Shown: in pieces, positions 14,183-22,162 of the stretch
Position numbering within the stretch: position 1 is the stretch's first letter
Layout of the letters: each line of letters begins with the position of its first letter
NCBI GenBank assembly: GCA_018376855.1
Contig: JAHAAN010000012.1
Location: 1 to 22,314, forward strand
Direction: 5' to 3'
Origin: Clostridiales bacterium
GTDB lineage: Bacteria; Bacillota; Clostridia; Christensenellales; QALW01
Length of the DNA stretch: 22,314 nt
The notes under the pieces: model-generated
The model's input: the letters and a program-made list of their open reading frames with translations, nothing else
Databases searched by the model: none
Told to the model about the DNA's origin: nothing
Program-made: the position numbers and the translations under genes

Positions 14183-15309
14183 CGATTTTCTGACAAATCA
14201 GTTGGCAGATATACCGTGAAGGTAATTGTCTCGTTGGAGCTTTCCGCTTTAATAGTTCCGTTATGCAATTCTACGATTTCTTTTGAAACGGCAAGTCCAA
14301 GTCCGGCTCCGCCTGTGTAAGAAGAACGGGATGAATCCACACGGAAAAACTGTTCAAAGATGCGGGAAAGTTTTTCGGGCGGTATGGTTTTTCCGTGGTT
14401 TTGGATTTGAATACATACATAGTCGTCTGTTTGTTTTAAGGAGACAGATATTGCGGAATGAGAGTAACTGTAATTTACAGCATTGCGTATCAAATTATCG
14501 AACACACGTTCTAATTTATTGCGGTCGCAGAGAATTTCAATATTGGGTGCGATATCGGCTTGCCAACAGAGTTCTTTTTCGGAAAGAATCGGAGTAAATT
14601 CATTTGTTAATTGTTCCAGCATGCGGCTTAGGTTTGTTCGTTCCGGTTCGAGAGTAAGTGAGGTTAGATTAAAACGTGTAATATCGAAGAATTCATTTAT
14701 TAAATCCTCTAAACGTTCTGCTTTGTTGAGTGCGATGCCGGTATATTTGGCGCGAAGCTCCGGTGTTATTTCCGGTTCGTCTTGAAGGAGAGAAAGGTAA
14801 CCGATGATACTTGTAAGCGGTGTTTTTAAGTCATGAGCAAGGTATACGATCAAATCGTTTTTTCGCTGTTCGGCTTCCTTTGCCAGCATAGCACTGCGAA
14901 GAGCTTGTTCCCGGAATAAATTCAGTTCGTCCTGTACGTTTTTCATCGCGGCGGGCAGTAAGATTGGCTCGTTTTTTGAGGCGGCAAGCTGACCGGAAGC
15001 AAGGACGATGTCATCTAAATAACGCAGAGGCTTAGACATAAAATAATATGTGATAACAGACCATCCAATAAGAAAAATGATTCCTGATATGTAAACGATA
15101 TTGTTTTTAACCCATTGCAGCAGGAGGTATAGCGGTTCATAAGGCTGCCATATGATTGTCCGTGTAATCTGCCACGCAAGATAAACAAAAATAATGTATG
15201 CTGCAATAAATCCAATAAGCGTGAGAACATATTGCGCAATGAGGCGTCTGGTCAGCTGACTTCTGTATTTGCGTTTTTTTGTAAGTTTTTTCTGATCTTC
15301 CTTATTCAA
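14170..15309 (-). CDS. vanS: Sensor histidine kinase VanS
   Basis: The kinase senses glycopeptide (directly or through cell-wall damage) and controls phosphorylation of VanR. Numbered from a TTG at 15321, two membrane helices lie at 28-50 and 74-94 with only a short extracellular loop between. The H-box AHDLKTPLTSIIGYL carries phospho-acceptor His163, followed by N-box DNLIRNAVNYS, F-box IFEQFF and G-box GGAGLGL, so the kinase looks active. No ATG exists near the start. TTG at 15309, with GGGGAG 12 bases upstream, is more likely than TTG at 15321, which abuts that site. The reading frame overlaps the end of vanR, giving coupled translation. Short-loop VanS fits the vanG/vanB context. Confidence 0.9.
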   Translation of the reverse strand: MNKEDQKKLTKKRKYRSQLTRRLIAQYVLTLIGFIAAYIIFVYLAWQITRTIIWQPYEPLYLLLQWVKNNIVYISGIIFLIGWSVITYYFMSKPLRYLDDIVLASGQLAASKNEPILLPAAMKNVQDELNLFREQALRSAMLAKEAEQRKNDLIVYLAHDLKTPLTSIIGYLSLLQDEPEITPELRAKYTGIALNKAERLEDLINEFFDITRFNLTSLTLEPERTNLSRMLEQLTNEFTPILSEKELCWQADIAPNIEILCDRNKLERVFDNLIRNAVNYSYSHSAISVSLKQTDDYVCIQIQNHGKTIPPEKLSRIFEQFFRVDSSRSSYTGGAGLGLAVSKEIVELHNGTIKAESSNETITFTVYLPTDLSENRKNL

Positions 15310-16000
15310 TGGTGTAACCAACTCCCCAAATGGTTTTTATAAATCTTGGTTTCCTTGGCGGTTCTTTTAGCTTTTCGCGAAGCCTTGCGATATGGGCCAT
15401 AACAGTGTTGTTATTGTCTAAATATTTTTCGCCCCAAACGGCTTCAAAAAGTTCTTCGGAAGGAACGACGCTGCCGCGATGTTCGCAAAGGTAACATAAG
15501 ATGTTGAATTCGATCGGTGTCAGAGTCAGCTCTTTTCCGTTTAATGTGCATTTATGGCTGTTTTTGCACAAGTGGAGGCCTTTTATATCAAAAGTAACGC
15601 TTTCTTTTAAGGAGACTTTTGAAGAGTTGTACCGAATATAGCGGCGTAGTTGTGTTTTTACGCGTGCAACCAATTCCAACGGGTTAAAGGGCTTGGTAAT
15701 ATAGTCGTCGGCGCCGAGTGTAAGGCCGGTGATTTTATCCATATCTTCAATTTTGGCAGTGAGCATAATGATTGGATACAAGTATTGCTCGCGTATTCGC
15801 TGGCAGAGCGTAAAGCCGTCGATATCCGGTAGCATTACGTCTAATATGGCTAGACTTAATGTATCACGTGTTTTAATACATTCCAGTGCATCTGAGGCAT
15901 TGTAATATTTAAATATATGGAAACCCTCGTTTTTCAAGTAGACTTCAACAAGATCGGCAATTTCTCTTTCGTCGTCTACGATCAGTATTTCTTCGTTCAT
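15302..16000 (-). CDS. vanR: Response regulator VanR
   Basis: The 232-residue OmpR-type regulator has a receiver domain with Asp9, Asp10, phospho-acceptor Asp54 (AILDVMLPD), Thr81 and Lys103 (ITKPF), and a winged-helix DNA-binding domain ending VAHIARLREKL...FIKTIWGVGYTIE. It should activate the vanW-vanT operon and possibly its own promoter. I chose the ATG at 16000 (MNEEILIVDD) because CGGAGG lies 6 bases upstream; the longer frame to 16054 adds 18 residues before the conserved start of the receiver domain. The gene is first in the cluster and overlaps vanS. Confidence 0.94.
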   Translation of the reverse strand: MNEEILIVDDEREIADLVEVYLKNEGFHIFKYYNASDALECIKTRDTLSLAILDVMLPDIDGFTLCQRIREQYLYPIIMLTAKIEDMDKITGLTLGADDYITKPFNPLELVARVKTQLRRYIRYNSSKVSLKESVTFDIKGLHLCKNSHKCTLNGKELTLTPIEFNILCYLCEHRGSVVPSEELFEAVWGEKYLDNNNTVMAHIARLREKLKEPPRKPRFIKTIWGVGYTIE

Positions 16001-16121
16001 GAGTATCCTCCGTGTTTTAAAATGAAACATTTTTTGTCTTTGCATATATTTCATTTATTTAACCGTTAGCTTTTGCTTTGCAATAAAACATAAAATAGCG
16101 GTTTCATAGGCGATTATTTTT

Positions 16122-16150
16122 ATTATACTTCGTTTGCGCAAAGAAAACAA
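16122..16150 (-). promoter_or_regulatory. Candidate vanR promoter
   Basis: TTGTTT (16145-16150) and TATAAT (16122-16127) on the minus strand are 17 bases apart. A second TATAAT lies at 16157-16162 with a weaker -35. The leader from the first to the vanR ATG is about 115 bases and shows no clear copy of the repeats found before vanW. Confidence 0.45.
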
Positions 16151-16197
16151 CAGAAGATTATAAAATACAGCGTTTGTTTTAGAACAAAAAAGATATT

Positions 16198-16235
16198 AAA
16201 TAAAGGATACTGCGTTCGAGCAATATCCTTTATTT
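16198..16235 (-). terminator. Terminator of the GH42 gene
   Basis: AAATAAAGGATA (16198-16209) pairs perfectly with TATCCTTTATTT (16224-16235), with TGC/GCA extending it inward. The minus strand continues AATATCTTTTTT. It starts 4 bases past the GH42 stop and separates this gene from vanR. Confidence 0.8.
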
Positions 16236-16239
16236 AAGT

Positions 16240-18234
16240 TTATTTGTCCTGCCGGATAACGACTTCATAGCTGAAAGGCGCAAGAGTACGCTGCCCTTTG
16301 TTTACATATTTTCCGGAGAATAATTCTATACCGCTGCAATCAAGCTCATAAGATCCGTTGCGGTCGCTGCCGTTGATTGCGGTAACAATTTCATATTTTC
16401 CGTTCCTGCGAATAACGGTTGTGCCTGCCGAGGCAGTAAAACGGTTGGTGATGTTTGCGGTGTCAGCATAGTGTTTGAGAATATGCATCCACAGCGAGCG
16501 CCCTTCTGCAAGACGCAGGTCAGGCATGGCGCCGATCATAACGATTCGGCCTTTTCCGACCTGATGTTCTGAAACATATCCCAGCCCTGGAGTCATTCCG
16601 CTGCTGAGAAGCCCTTTTATCTGTGCGCCGCGGCTTTCCAATGCGCAGCCGTGGAAACGGAGCGGTGCAGAGCAATCGCCGAAGCTGCCTGTTACTCCGG
16701 TATCGCTAAACGGATAAAAATATTTTACTTTGATGCCTGCAAGCGTTTCTAATGCGGAATGACATGAATCAGTGTGTACGGTGTGATGTTGAGTTCGGTA
16801 GCCGGTCATAGGACCGACCAGCCATACTCCGCCGTTCCTTACGAAGGCTTCTGCGCGTTGAAGATAATCGGGAGAGACATAAGGAAGAAGAGGGGTAAGC
16901 AGCAGTTTGTAGCCGGATAGATCGGCGTGTTCGCCTGTCAGATCACGGGGTAGGCCGCATTCTTCTAAGCAGTTATGCAGTTCTAACATGCGTTTAAAAT
17001 ATCCGCCGTCTTCCAAAAGCGGTTCTGTAAAGAAAAACAAGCGTGCTTGTTCTGAGTAGGTCATGGCAATCTGTGAAGGAACATGGCTGCTTTGTGTGAA
17101 ATAGGGTTCGATTTTTTCGCGCATGGCGTTGACTTTGCAAACCTGATCGTAACCTTCTGTAGGATCGCCCCAAGCAGAAAGCAGACTTCCGTGCGTTTGT
17201 TCGCATCCGGAGCGCTGCTGGCGGAACAGCCAGTAGGAAAAGCCAAACGCCCCGTTTGCATAAGCGCCTAAGGCTTCTGCTTCCAAAAAGCCGTCGCGGT
17301 GCGGGCGGGAGACTGCCAGCAGATTACCTGCATAGCAGGGGCTTGTTTCGGTGACGAAAAAACGATTGTCCTGCCGCATAGAACGATACAGATCATAATC
17401 AAAAAGCCATTTGCAGTAACCGTCGTCCAAGGTATAACCGTTCATAGAAGTAAAATCCAATTTATTGAATAGAGCTTCGGTATCAAGTGCAAAATTGGTA
17501 TGAACATCGTGCGTGATAGGTGCGCTGTTATATTTTCGAAGGATCTGCGCTTGTTCATAAGCGAATTCATTTACCGTCTCACGGGAAAATTGCCGATAGT
17601 TGGTCATTAAAGAAGAGTTATGAACGATAGGCGGAGTCAAGGGCTGTACTACCTGCTCAAATGATTGGTAAGCTTCGCTCCAAATTTCGGTTCCCCAGGC
17701 CTCATTCAGAGCTTCAATCGTGCCATATTTGTTTTTCAGCCATTGATGCCATTTTTGGCGGCACTCATCACATACGCATTCTCCCACTAAGGCTTTCAGT
17801 TCATTGTCAAGCTGCCATGCAATAACGGCAGGATTTCCTTGAAATGCCTTAGCCATAGCTTCGGTGATAATTAACCCGCGTTTCCGCAGATATGGATTGT
17901 TGGTGCATCCATGCTGGCGGGCGCCGTGAATATAGAGGTTTCCGGACTGATCCTTTACTAAACGTTCCGGGTGATTGTGTGTCAGCCAAATGGGAGGAGT
18001 CGGAGTTGGGGTGCACATAATGGTTTTAATGCCGTTTTTATAAAGACGGTCAACAACGCGTACGAAGAACGAGACATCGATCTCATCTTTGGAGGGTTCC
18101 ATGAAATGCCATGCGAATTCACCCATGCGAACAAGATTGATACCGGCTTTTTTCATATAGAAAATATCGTTTTCGATGTCAGATTCCGGCCATAATTCAG
18201 GATAATATGCAGCGCAGTGATATAAGCTTTCCAT
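16240..18234 (-). CDS. GH42 beta-galactosidase
   Basis: The 664-residue cytoplasmic enzyme hydrolyses terminal beta-D-galactosides. It opens with YYPELWPESDIENDIFYMKK, the start of the GH42 TIM barrel. Glu145 in WQLDNEL is the acid/base and Glu296 in FVTETSP the nucleophile. Four cysteines (Cys110, Cys153, Cys155, Cys158) form the zinc cluster of many GH42 enzymes. The trimerisation domain (residues about 390-600, with EAFVRNGGVWLVGPMTG) and a small C-terminal beta domain follow. Length is normal. No signal peptide is present, so substrates must be imported. AAGGA lies 6 bases before the ATG. It is transcribed alone. No transporter for its substrate is in the window. Confidence 0.93.
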   Translation of the reverse strand: MESLYHCAAYYPELWPESDIENDIFYMKKAGINLVRMGEFAWHFMEPSKDEIDVSFFVRVVDRLYKNGIKTIMCTPTPTPPIWLTHNHPERLVKDQSGNLYIHGARQHGCTNNPYLRKRGLIITEAMAKAFQGNPAVIAWQLDNELKALVGECVCDECRQKWHQWLKNKYGTIEALNEAWGTEIWSEAYQSFEQVVQPLTPPIVHNSSLMTNYRQFSRETVNEFAYEQAQILRKYNSAPITHDVHTNFALDTEALFNKLDFTSMNGYTLDDGYCKWLFDYDLYRSMRQDNRFFVTETSPCYAGNLLAVSRPHRDGFLEAEALGAYANGAFGFSYWLFRQQRSGCEQTHGSLLSAWGDPTEGYDQVCKVNAMREKIEPYFTQSSHVPSQIAMTYSEQARLFFFTEPLLEDGGYFKRMLELHNCLEECGLPRDLTGEHADLSGYKLLLTPLLPYVSPDYLQRAEAFVRNGGVWLVGPMTGYRTQHHTVHTDSCHSALETLAGIKVKYFYPFSDTGVTGSFGDCSAPLRFHGCALESRGAQIKGLLSSGMTPGLGYVSEHQVGKGRIVMIGAMPDLRLAEGRSLWMHILKHYADTANITNRFTASAGTTVIRRNGKYEIVTAINGSDRNGSYELDCSGIELFSGKYVNKGQRTLAPFSYEVVIRQDK

Positions 18235-18271
18235 ATTCGTTCCTTTCGTGCAGGTAAAATTTTATGCGTAC

Positions 18272-18300
18272 AGTTTAGCATCTGTCGAAGTCGCAGTCAA
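18272..18300 (-). promoter_or_regulatory. Candidate GH42 promoter
   Basis: TTGACT (18295-18300) and TAAACT (18272-18277) on the minus strand are 17 bases apart, about 38 bases before the ATG. Confidence 0.55.
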
Positions 18301-18321
18301 GAGGAAAGCGCGATATTTCTC

Positions 18322-18350
18322 TTGCGCGGAAAAACGTTTGATGTTACAAT
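18322..18350 (+). promoter_or_regulatory. Candidate flippase promoter
   Basis: TTGCGC (18322-18327) and TACAAT (18345-18350) are 17 bases apart, diverging from the GH42 promoter. A CGCG(N12)CGCG inverted repeat overlaps the -35 region. Confidence 0.45.
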
Positions 18351-18405
18351 AAAAATAATCTTTCGACAAATGCTTTTAAAATCATTGCGGTATGGATGGT
18401 AAAAA

Positions 18406-19794
18406 ATGAATCGCTATAAAAAATTGTTTTCCAACACGTTAATATTCGGAATTGGGACATTTGCTTCAAAGCTGTTAGTGTTTTTACTGATGCCTATCTA
18501 TACTGCCGTGCTTTCGGAGGGAGAATTCGGTATTGCGGATATTGTTGTGCAAACGGCGAATCTGCTGATACCGTTGGTTTCAATTGGGATTACCAGCGCC
18601 ATTATTCGTTTCGGTTTAGATGCTGCGGTTGATAAAAGCTCAGTTTTCACAGTCAGCTTAACAGTGCTGCTAAGCGGTTTTGGAGCGGGAGCGCTGATTG
18701 CGTTTGCGGCTTATTTGATTTTTCCAAGCATAGGGCAATATATTGGACTTGTGGGATTGTATGTTATTACTTCGTGCGTTCATTCGTTATGCAGCCAGTT
18801 TGTTCGGTCAATAGAACGTGTAAAGCTGTTTGCCGTAAACGGAGTGTTGTGTACAACTATCACTGTTCTTGCAAATTTACTGTTTCTTTTAGTTTTTAAA
18901 ATGGGCGTAACAGGATATATTTTGGCCACGGTGGTTGCTGATTTGAGCTGTGCCTGCTTTTTGTTCTTTTATGCGCGATTGTACCGTTATATTAAGCCTA
19001 AGCATTTCGACAGATCTCTTGCGGGCGATATGCTGCGCTATTGTGTGCCCCTGATTCCCACAACCGTGTTTTGGTGGATTACTAATGTTTCGGATCGTTA
19101 TATGGTAACTTTTTTTCAGGGGGAGGAAGCCAACGGTCTTTATGCAATTGCTTATAAAATTCCTACGATCCTTGTGCTGCTTTCCACGGTTTTTATGGAG
19201 GCATGGCAAATGTCGGCCATTACGGAAGAGCAGCGTGAAAGACCGGATTTTTTTGGCAGAGTGTTCAAAGCGTTTGGGGGGCTGATGTTTATCGGAGCCT
19301 CCGGTCTCATTATGTGCTCTAAGTTTTTGATTCGTTTGCTTGCGGCGCCTGCATATGAAGAGGCGTGGAATTATATGCCGGTGTTGATTTGCGCTACGGT
19401 TTTTTCGTGTTTTGTTTCTTTTATGGGAACCGTTTATATGGTGGACAAAAAAAGTATGCAGTCGTTGGGAACGGCTTCTGTCGGAGCAGCGCTGAATATT
19501 GTGCTTAATTTGGCTTTTATTCCATGGATCGGCGTACAGGGAGCGGCTGTCGCAACCTTAATTAGTTACTTGGCTATTTTTGTGCTTAGAGCGGTGAATG
19601 TGAAAAAATATATTGTCTTTCCGCTTCATGGAGGGCGAATCATACTTAATACCGTTTTGCTGCTTGTGCAGTGCGGGCTGATGCTTTGGCAGCCGGCAGG
19701 ATGGTATTATTATCAGATTGGCATGTTTGCTGCTATTTTGGCGCTTAATTTTATGCCGCTTATTGACACAGTTAAGAGGATTTTCGGAAAATAA
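18406..19794 (+). CDS. Polysaccharide/lipid-linked oligosaccharide flippase (MOP superfamily)
   Basis: The 462-residue protein is almost wholly hydrophobic helices, in the pattern of the polysaccharide transport family of the MOP superfamily (Wzx/RfbX, SpoVB and MurJ relatives), which flips lipid-linked sugars across the membrane. The N-terminus NRYKKLFSNTLIFGIGTFASKLLVFLLMPIYT, abbreviated to its start and end here, is the usual first helix, and LYAIAYKIPTILVLLSTVF the conserved middle segment. Length fits 12-14 helices. No glycosyltransferase genes lie beside it, so its sugar substrate is unknown. The ATG has only a weak ribosome site (GGATGG). It is transcribed alone, divergently from GH42. 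Confidence 0.88.
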   Translation: MNRYKKLFSNTLIFGIGTFASKLLVFLLMPIYTAVLSEGEFGIADIVVQTANLLIPLVSIGITSAIIRFGLDAAVDKSSVFTVSLTVLLSGFGAGALIAFAAYLIFPSIGQYIGLVGLYVITSCVHSLCSQFVRSIERVKLFAVNGVLCTTITVLANLLFLLVFKMGVTGYILATVVADLSCACFLFFYARLYRYIKPKHFDRSLAGDMLRYCVPLIPTTVFWWITNVSDRYMVTFFQGEEANGLYAIAYKIPTILVLLSTVFMEAWQMSAITEEQRERPDFFGRVFKAFGGLMFIGASGLIMCSKFLIRLLAAPAYEEAWNYMPVLICATVFSCFVSFMGTVYMVDKKSMQSLGTASVGAALNIVLNLAFIPWIGVQGAAVATLISYLAIFVLRAVNVKKYIVFPLHGGRIILNTVLLLVQCGLMLWQPAGWYYYQIGMFAAILALNFMPLIDTVKRIFGK

Positions 19795-19809
19795 AAACGG
19801 ATAAAATAA

Positions 19810-19855
19810 CAAGAAAGCGTGAGTACCTGCCTTGTGCTGTTCTTATTGGCATTTT
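19810..19855 (+). terminator. Weak terminator-like hairpin after the flippase gene
   Basis: AAGAAAGC and GCTGTTCTT form an imperfect stem extended by AATAA/TTATT with two mismatches, followed by GGCATTTTTATG. It is the only terminator-like structure just after the flippase stop; the long loop makes it doubtful. Confidence 0.3.
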
Positions 19856-19926
19856 TATGATGTTATAGCATTTATAACTAATATTCTTGAATCAGGTTAT
19901 ATCAATGGATAAGCCTGTTCTGTAGG

Positions 19927-20256
19927 CTATTCGCCGAGCAAATAAATTTTTTGATTTCGTTTTTCAACTGTTTTTTTGAACTTTTTTATTTCTGCAAAAT
20001 ACAATATTCCAACTGTTTCGTTAATTCGTTTTTTTCTATGACCGGAATATACGCATACGGGTTCAATTTTATAAATGGTAGCAATGGTTTCTTCTGTTAG
20101 TTTTCTTTTTACTACACTTAAAATTTTTTCTTTTTCTTTGTACTTTTTGGAAATTTCTAAAGAATTACGCTTTTTATTCTTACAGAATACTCGGCAGTTA
20201 TTTGATTTAGATAGTATAATTTCAGATATGAATAAAGAGTTTTTTGATACTGTCAT
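19927..20256 (-). CDS. Doubtful small basic ORF
   Basis: The 109-residue frame is rich in Lys and AT-biased codons. It has no ribosome site before the ATG. Its second half (KLTEETIATIYKIEPVCVYS, then RKKRINETVGILYF) loosely resembles the C-terminal end of large serine recombinases, where an LT...E...KI.V.. segment precedes an IEI.Y.F strand, but the match is too weak to assign. It may be a decayed end of such a gene or chance. I would treat it as hypothetical. Confidence 0.3.
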   Translation of the reverse strand: MTVSKNSLFISEIILSKSNNCRVFCKNKKRNSLEISKKYKEKEKILSVVKRKLTEETIATIYKIEPVCVYSGHRKKRINETVGILYFAEIKKFKKTVEKRNQKIYLLGE

Positions 20257-20436
20257 AAAATTTTATTTCGCTGTATATTGATTTTATTATATTTAAAGTT
20301 GGGGCCAAGATATTTTTTTAGTGCATTCACTTTGCAATGTATATTAAAAAATTAAAAGATTGTTATTGGTTCGGGAAGAATTTTTTCGGATTTTTTGTAT
20401 TTAATGAAAAGAAACAGTAATTTTTGATTTTTGCAT

Positions 20437-20464
20437 TCTAATTCCGGACAAACGCTCATACAGT
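20437..20464 (+). promoter_or_regulatory. Sigma-E-like promoter of the spoIIIA operon
   Basis: TCTAATT (20437-20443) and CATACAGT (20457-20464) are 13 bases apart and about 50 bases before spoIIIAA. The -10 fits the mother-cell sigma-E consensus CATACA-T and the -35 matches 5 of 7 positions. SpoIIIA is sigma-E dependent in B. subtilis. Confidence 0.55.
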
Positions 20465-20479
20465 TGTGAAAAGGACCAA

Positions 20480-20498
20480 GCCTGCTATGTCGGCAGGC
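20480..20498 (+). other. Leader hairpin just before the spoIIIAA ribosome site
   Basis: GCCTGC (20480-20485) pairs with GCAGGC (20493-20498) around a 7-base loop, ending 5 bases before the GGAG of spoIIIAA. It has no T-run, so it is not a terminator. It could affect translation or mRNA stability. Confidence 0.4.
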
Positions 20499-20513
20499 AG
20501 ATCGGAGTGAGCA

Positions 20514-21443
20514 ATGAAAGAAATTATGGAGCTTTTGCCGGAGAAGGTTTCCGCTTCGTTAAATCTGATAGATGGGTATAGGAGAGGAGAAATTTGCGAG
20601 ATCAGGCTGCGCGTTGATAAACCGATTGCCGTTAAGCTACTAGGCGGCGAATATGGGCTGTCTTCGCACGGATTGACACAGAAAGAAGGAATGCTTTGGT
20701 CCGCTGCAGATTCAGGCTTTTTTTGGAGAAGATTATGCGAGTATTCTCCTTATGTTTTAAGCGAAGCGCAAAAACAAGGATATGTAACCGTTTCCGGCGG
20801 GCACAGAATCGGTCTTGGAGGCGAGATAGTTTGTCATGAAGGAGTGCCGAAGGTATATAAGCATATTTCGGCTTATTGTATTCGCTTAGCTCATGAGGTG
20901 TCCGGATGCAGCGGTCGGGTGATCGAGAAGCTGTTTGATTGCGGTATACTTTGTTCGACTTTGGTGGTTTCTCCTCCGGGATGCGGAAAAACTACTCTTC
21001 TTAGGGATATATGCAGGCGATTGAGCAATGACGGTTTTCAATGTGTGCTTATTGATGAGCGCAGTGAACTGGCGGCCTGTGTAAAAGGGATTCCGATGCT
21101 TGATGTAGGAACGCGAACGGATATTCTCAGCGGAATTCCGAAGGCTTCCGGTATGCTGTTGGCGATACGGAGTCTTAGTCCGCAGGCTATTATTACTGAT
21201 GAAATCGGCAGCAAAGAAGATGTAGCTGCGCTGCAGGAGGCGGCAAGATGCGGCGTGCCGATTATCACTTCTGTTCATGCGCTGAATCTTGAGCAGCTGA
21301 AGTCAAAGCCTAAAGAGCTGTTAAGGAATTTTCAACGCTTTATTTTGCTGGGGGACTCTTGCGGAGTCGGAACGGTTGAAGCAGTCTTAGATGCTGAATT
21401 TAAGGCTTTGAACGAAAGCGGGAGAAAGAGATGCTGTATTTAA
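20514..21443 (+). CDS. spoIIIAA: Stage III sporulation protein AA
   Basis: The 309-residue ATPase is related to type II/IV secretion motors and powers the SpoIIIA-SpoIIQ channel between mother cell and forespore. The N-terminal domain contains YVLSEAQKQGYVTVSGGHRIGLGG (ends only shown as motif SGGHRIGLGGE, 94-104). Walker A PPGCGKTT is at 154-161, followed by LIDERSELA and an AIITDEIG Walker B-like strand. ITSVHA is the sensor histidine. GGAG lies 6 bases before the ATG. It is the first gene of the operon and overlaps spoIIIAB by 13 bases. Length matches the family. Confidence 0.95.
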   Translation: MKEIMELLPEKVSASLNLIDGYRRGEICEIRLRVDKPIAVKLLGGEYGLSSHGLTQKEGMLWSAADSGFFWRRLCEYSPYVLSEAQKQGYVTVSGGHRIGLGGEIVCHEGVPKVYKHISAYCIRLAHEVSGCSGRVIEKLFDCGILCSTLVVSPPGCGKTTLLRDICRRLSNDGFQCVLIDERSELAACVKGIPMLDVGTRTDILSGIPKASGMLLAIRSLSPQAIITDEIGSKEDVAALQEAARCGVPIITSVHALNLEQLKSKPKELLRNFQRFILLGDSCGVGTVEAVLDAEFKALNESGRKRCCI

Positions 21444-21952
21444 AGATTCTTTGTTCCGTTTTGGTGATGTTTGCTGCATATCTGGTTTTCAGACGGTATG
21501 CGCAGCAGCAAAAAGCGGGAATTAGGCTGTTGGAGGAAATAGCAAACGATTTGCTGACAGTTAAAAGCCGGATTGTGCTTGAAAAAGTGCCGATTGCAGA
21601 TATTTTCGAGGGCTTGTGTGCGGGAAGTAGTGAAAAAGTGTGCTTGTATCAGAAGGTCATACAACGTTTGCGGGGTAAAGAAAATTGTGCGCTTCGCGAA
21701 GTTTTTGTACAGGAAGCAGGGGATATGGAGCATTTACTTCATATGAAGAACAAAGAACTTGAGGGATTTGTTTTTAGTGCTGATGCTATCGAACAAACTG
21801 ATACGGAGCTTTGTGAAGAATGTATACGATCTGCCGAAGCTATGCTTAAAAAAGCAGCCGATAGCCGACGGGAGGAGTTCAGGCAGCGGGCGGCAATGGT
21901 ACGCGGAATTATTTTTCTGGCGGCGGCTTCATTGTGTCTATTAATCCTTTAG
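21431..21952 (+). CDS. spoIIIAB: Stage III sporulation protein AB
   Basis: The 173-residue protein has an N-terminal membrane helix (YLKILCSVLVMFAAYLVF), a mainly helical cytoplasmic domain and a C-terminal helix (GIIFLAAASLCLLIL). This is the layout of SpoIIIAB, a GspF-like inner-membrane platform part of the SpoIIIA channel; length is right (about 170). RLLEEIANDLLTVKSRIVLE is a conserved segment. The start ATG lies inside the end of spoIIIAA, so translation is probably coupled. Confidence 0.92.
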   Translation: MLYLKILCSVLVMFAAYLVFRRYAQQQKAGIRLLEEIANDLLTVKSRIVLEKVPIADIFEGLCAGSSEKVCLYQKVIQRLRGKENCALREVFVQEAGDMEHLLHMKNKELEGFVFSADAIEQTDTELCEECIRSAEAMLKKAADSRREEFRQRAAMVRGIIFLAAASLCLLIL

Positions 21953-21963
21953 GGAGGAAAAAT

Positions 21964-22161
21964 ATGAATATAGATATTATTTTTAAAATCGCTGCAATCG
22001 GTATTTTGATTGCGATTTTGAATCAGCTGCTGAGCAAAGCGGGAAAAGAAGATATTGCACTTTTGACAACGATTGCGGGATTGGTTATCGTGCTTTTGAT
22101 GGTTGTGGATATGATTGCAGGATTATTTGAAACTATTAAGCAGGTTTTTGGTTTTTATTGA
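21964..22161 (+). CDS. spoIIIAC: Stage III sporulation protein AC
   Basis: This 65-residue protein has two membrane helices (IIFKIAAIGILIAILNQLL and LTTIAGLVIVLLMVVDMIA) joined by SKAGKEDIA, which is diagnostic of SpoIIIAC. The ATG at 21964 has AGGGAGGA 6 bases upstream; a longer frame from a TTG at 21934 would run back into spoIIIAB and is not preferred. Its stop is followed by the spoIIIAD start after one base. Confidence 0.95.
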   Translation: MNIDIIFKIAAIGILIAILNQLLSKAGKEDIALLTTIAGLVIVLLMVVDMIAGLFETIKQVFGFY

Positions 22162-22162
22162 T

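Larger units (their letters stand above)
19795..20513. other. AT-rich gap between flippase and spoIIIA
   Basis: This 719-base stretch is more AT-rich than its surroundings. It holds a weak hairpin after the flippase, a small GTTATA/TATAAC hairpin at 19862-19878, one doubtful minus-strand ORF (19927-20256), and the sigma-E-like promoter and leader of spoIIIAA at its right end. I see no RNA gene, repeat array or clear coding sequence in the rest. Confidence 0.7.

Noticed and set aside
16001..16054. Longer start for vanR
   Set aside because: The extra residues precede the conserved receiver start; the ATG at 16000 has CGGAGG.
20886..21278. Minus-strand frames opposite spoIIIAA
   Set aside because: They are shadows of a well-supported gene, with no ribosome site or recognisable domain.
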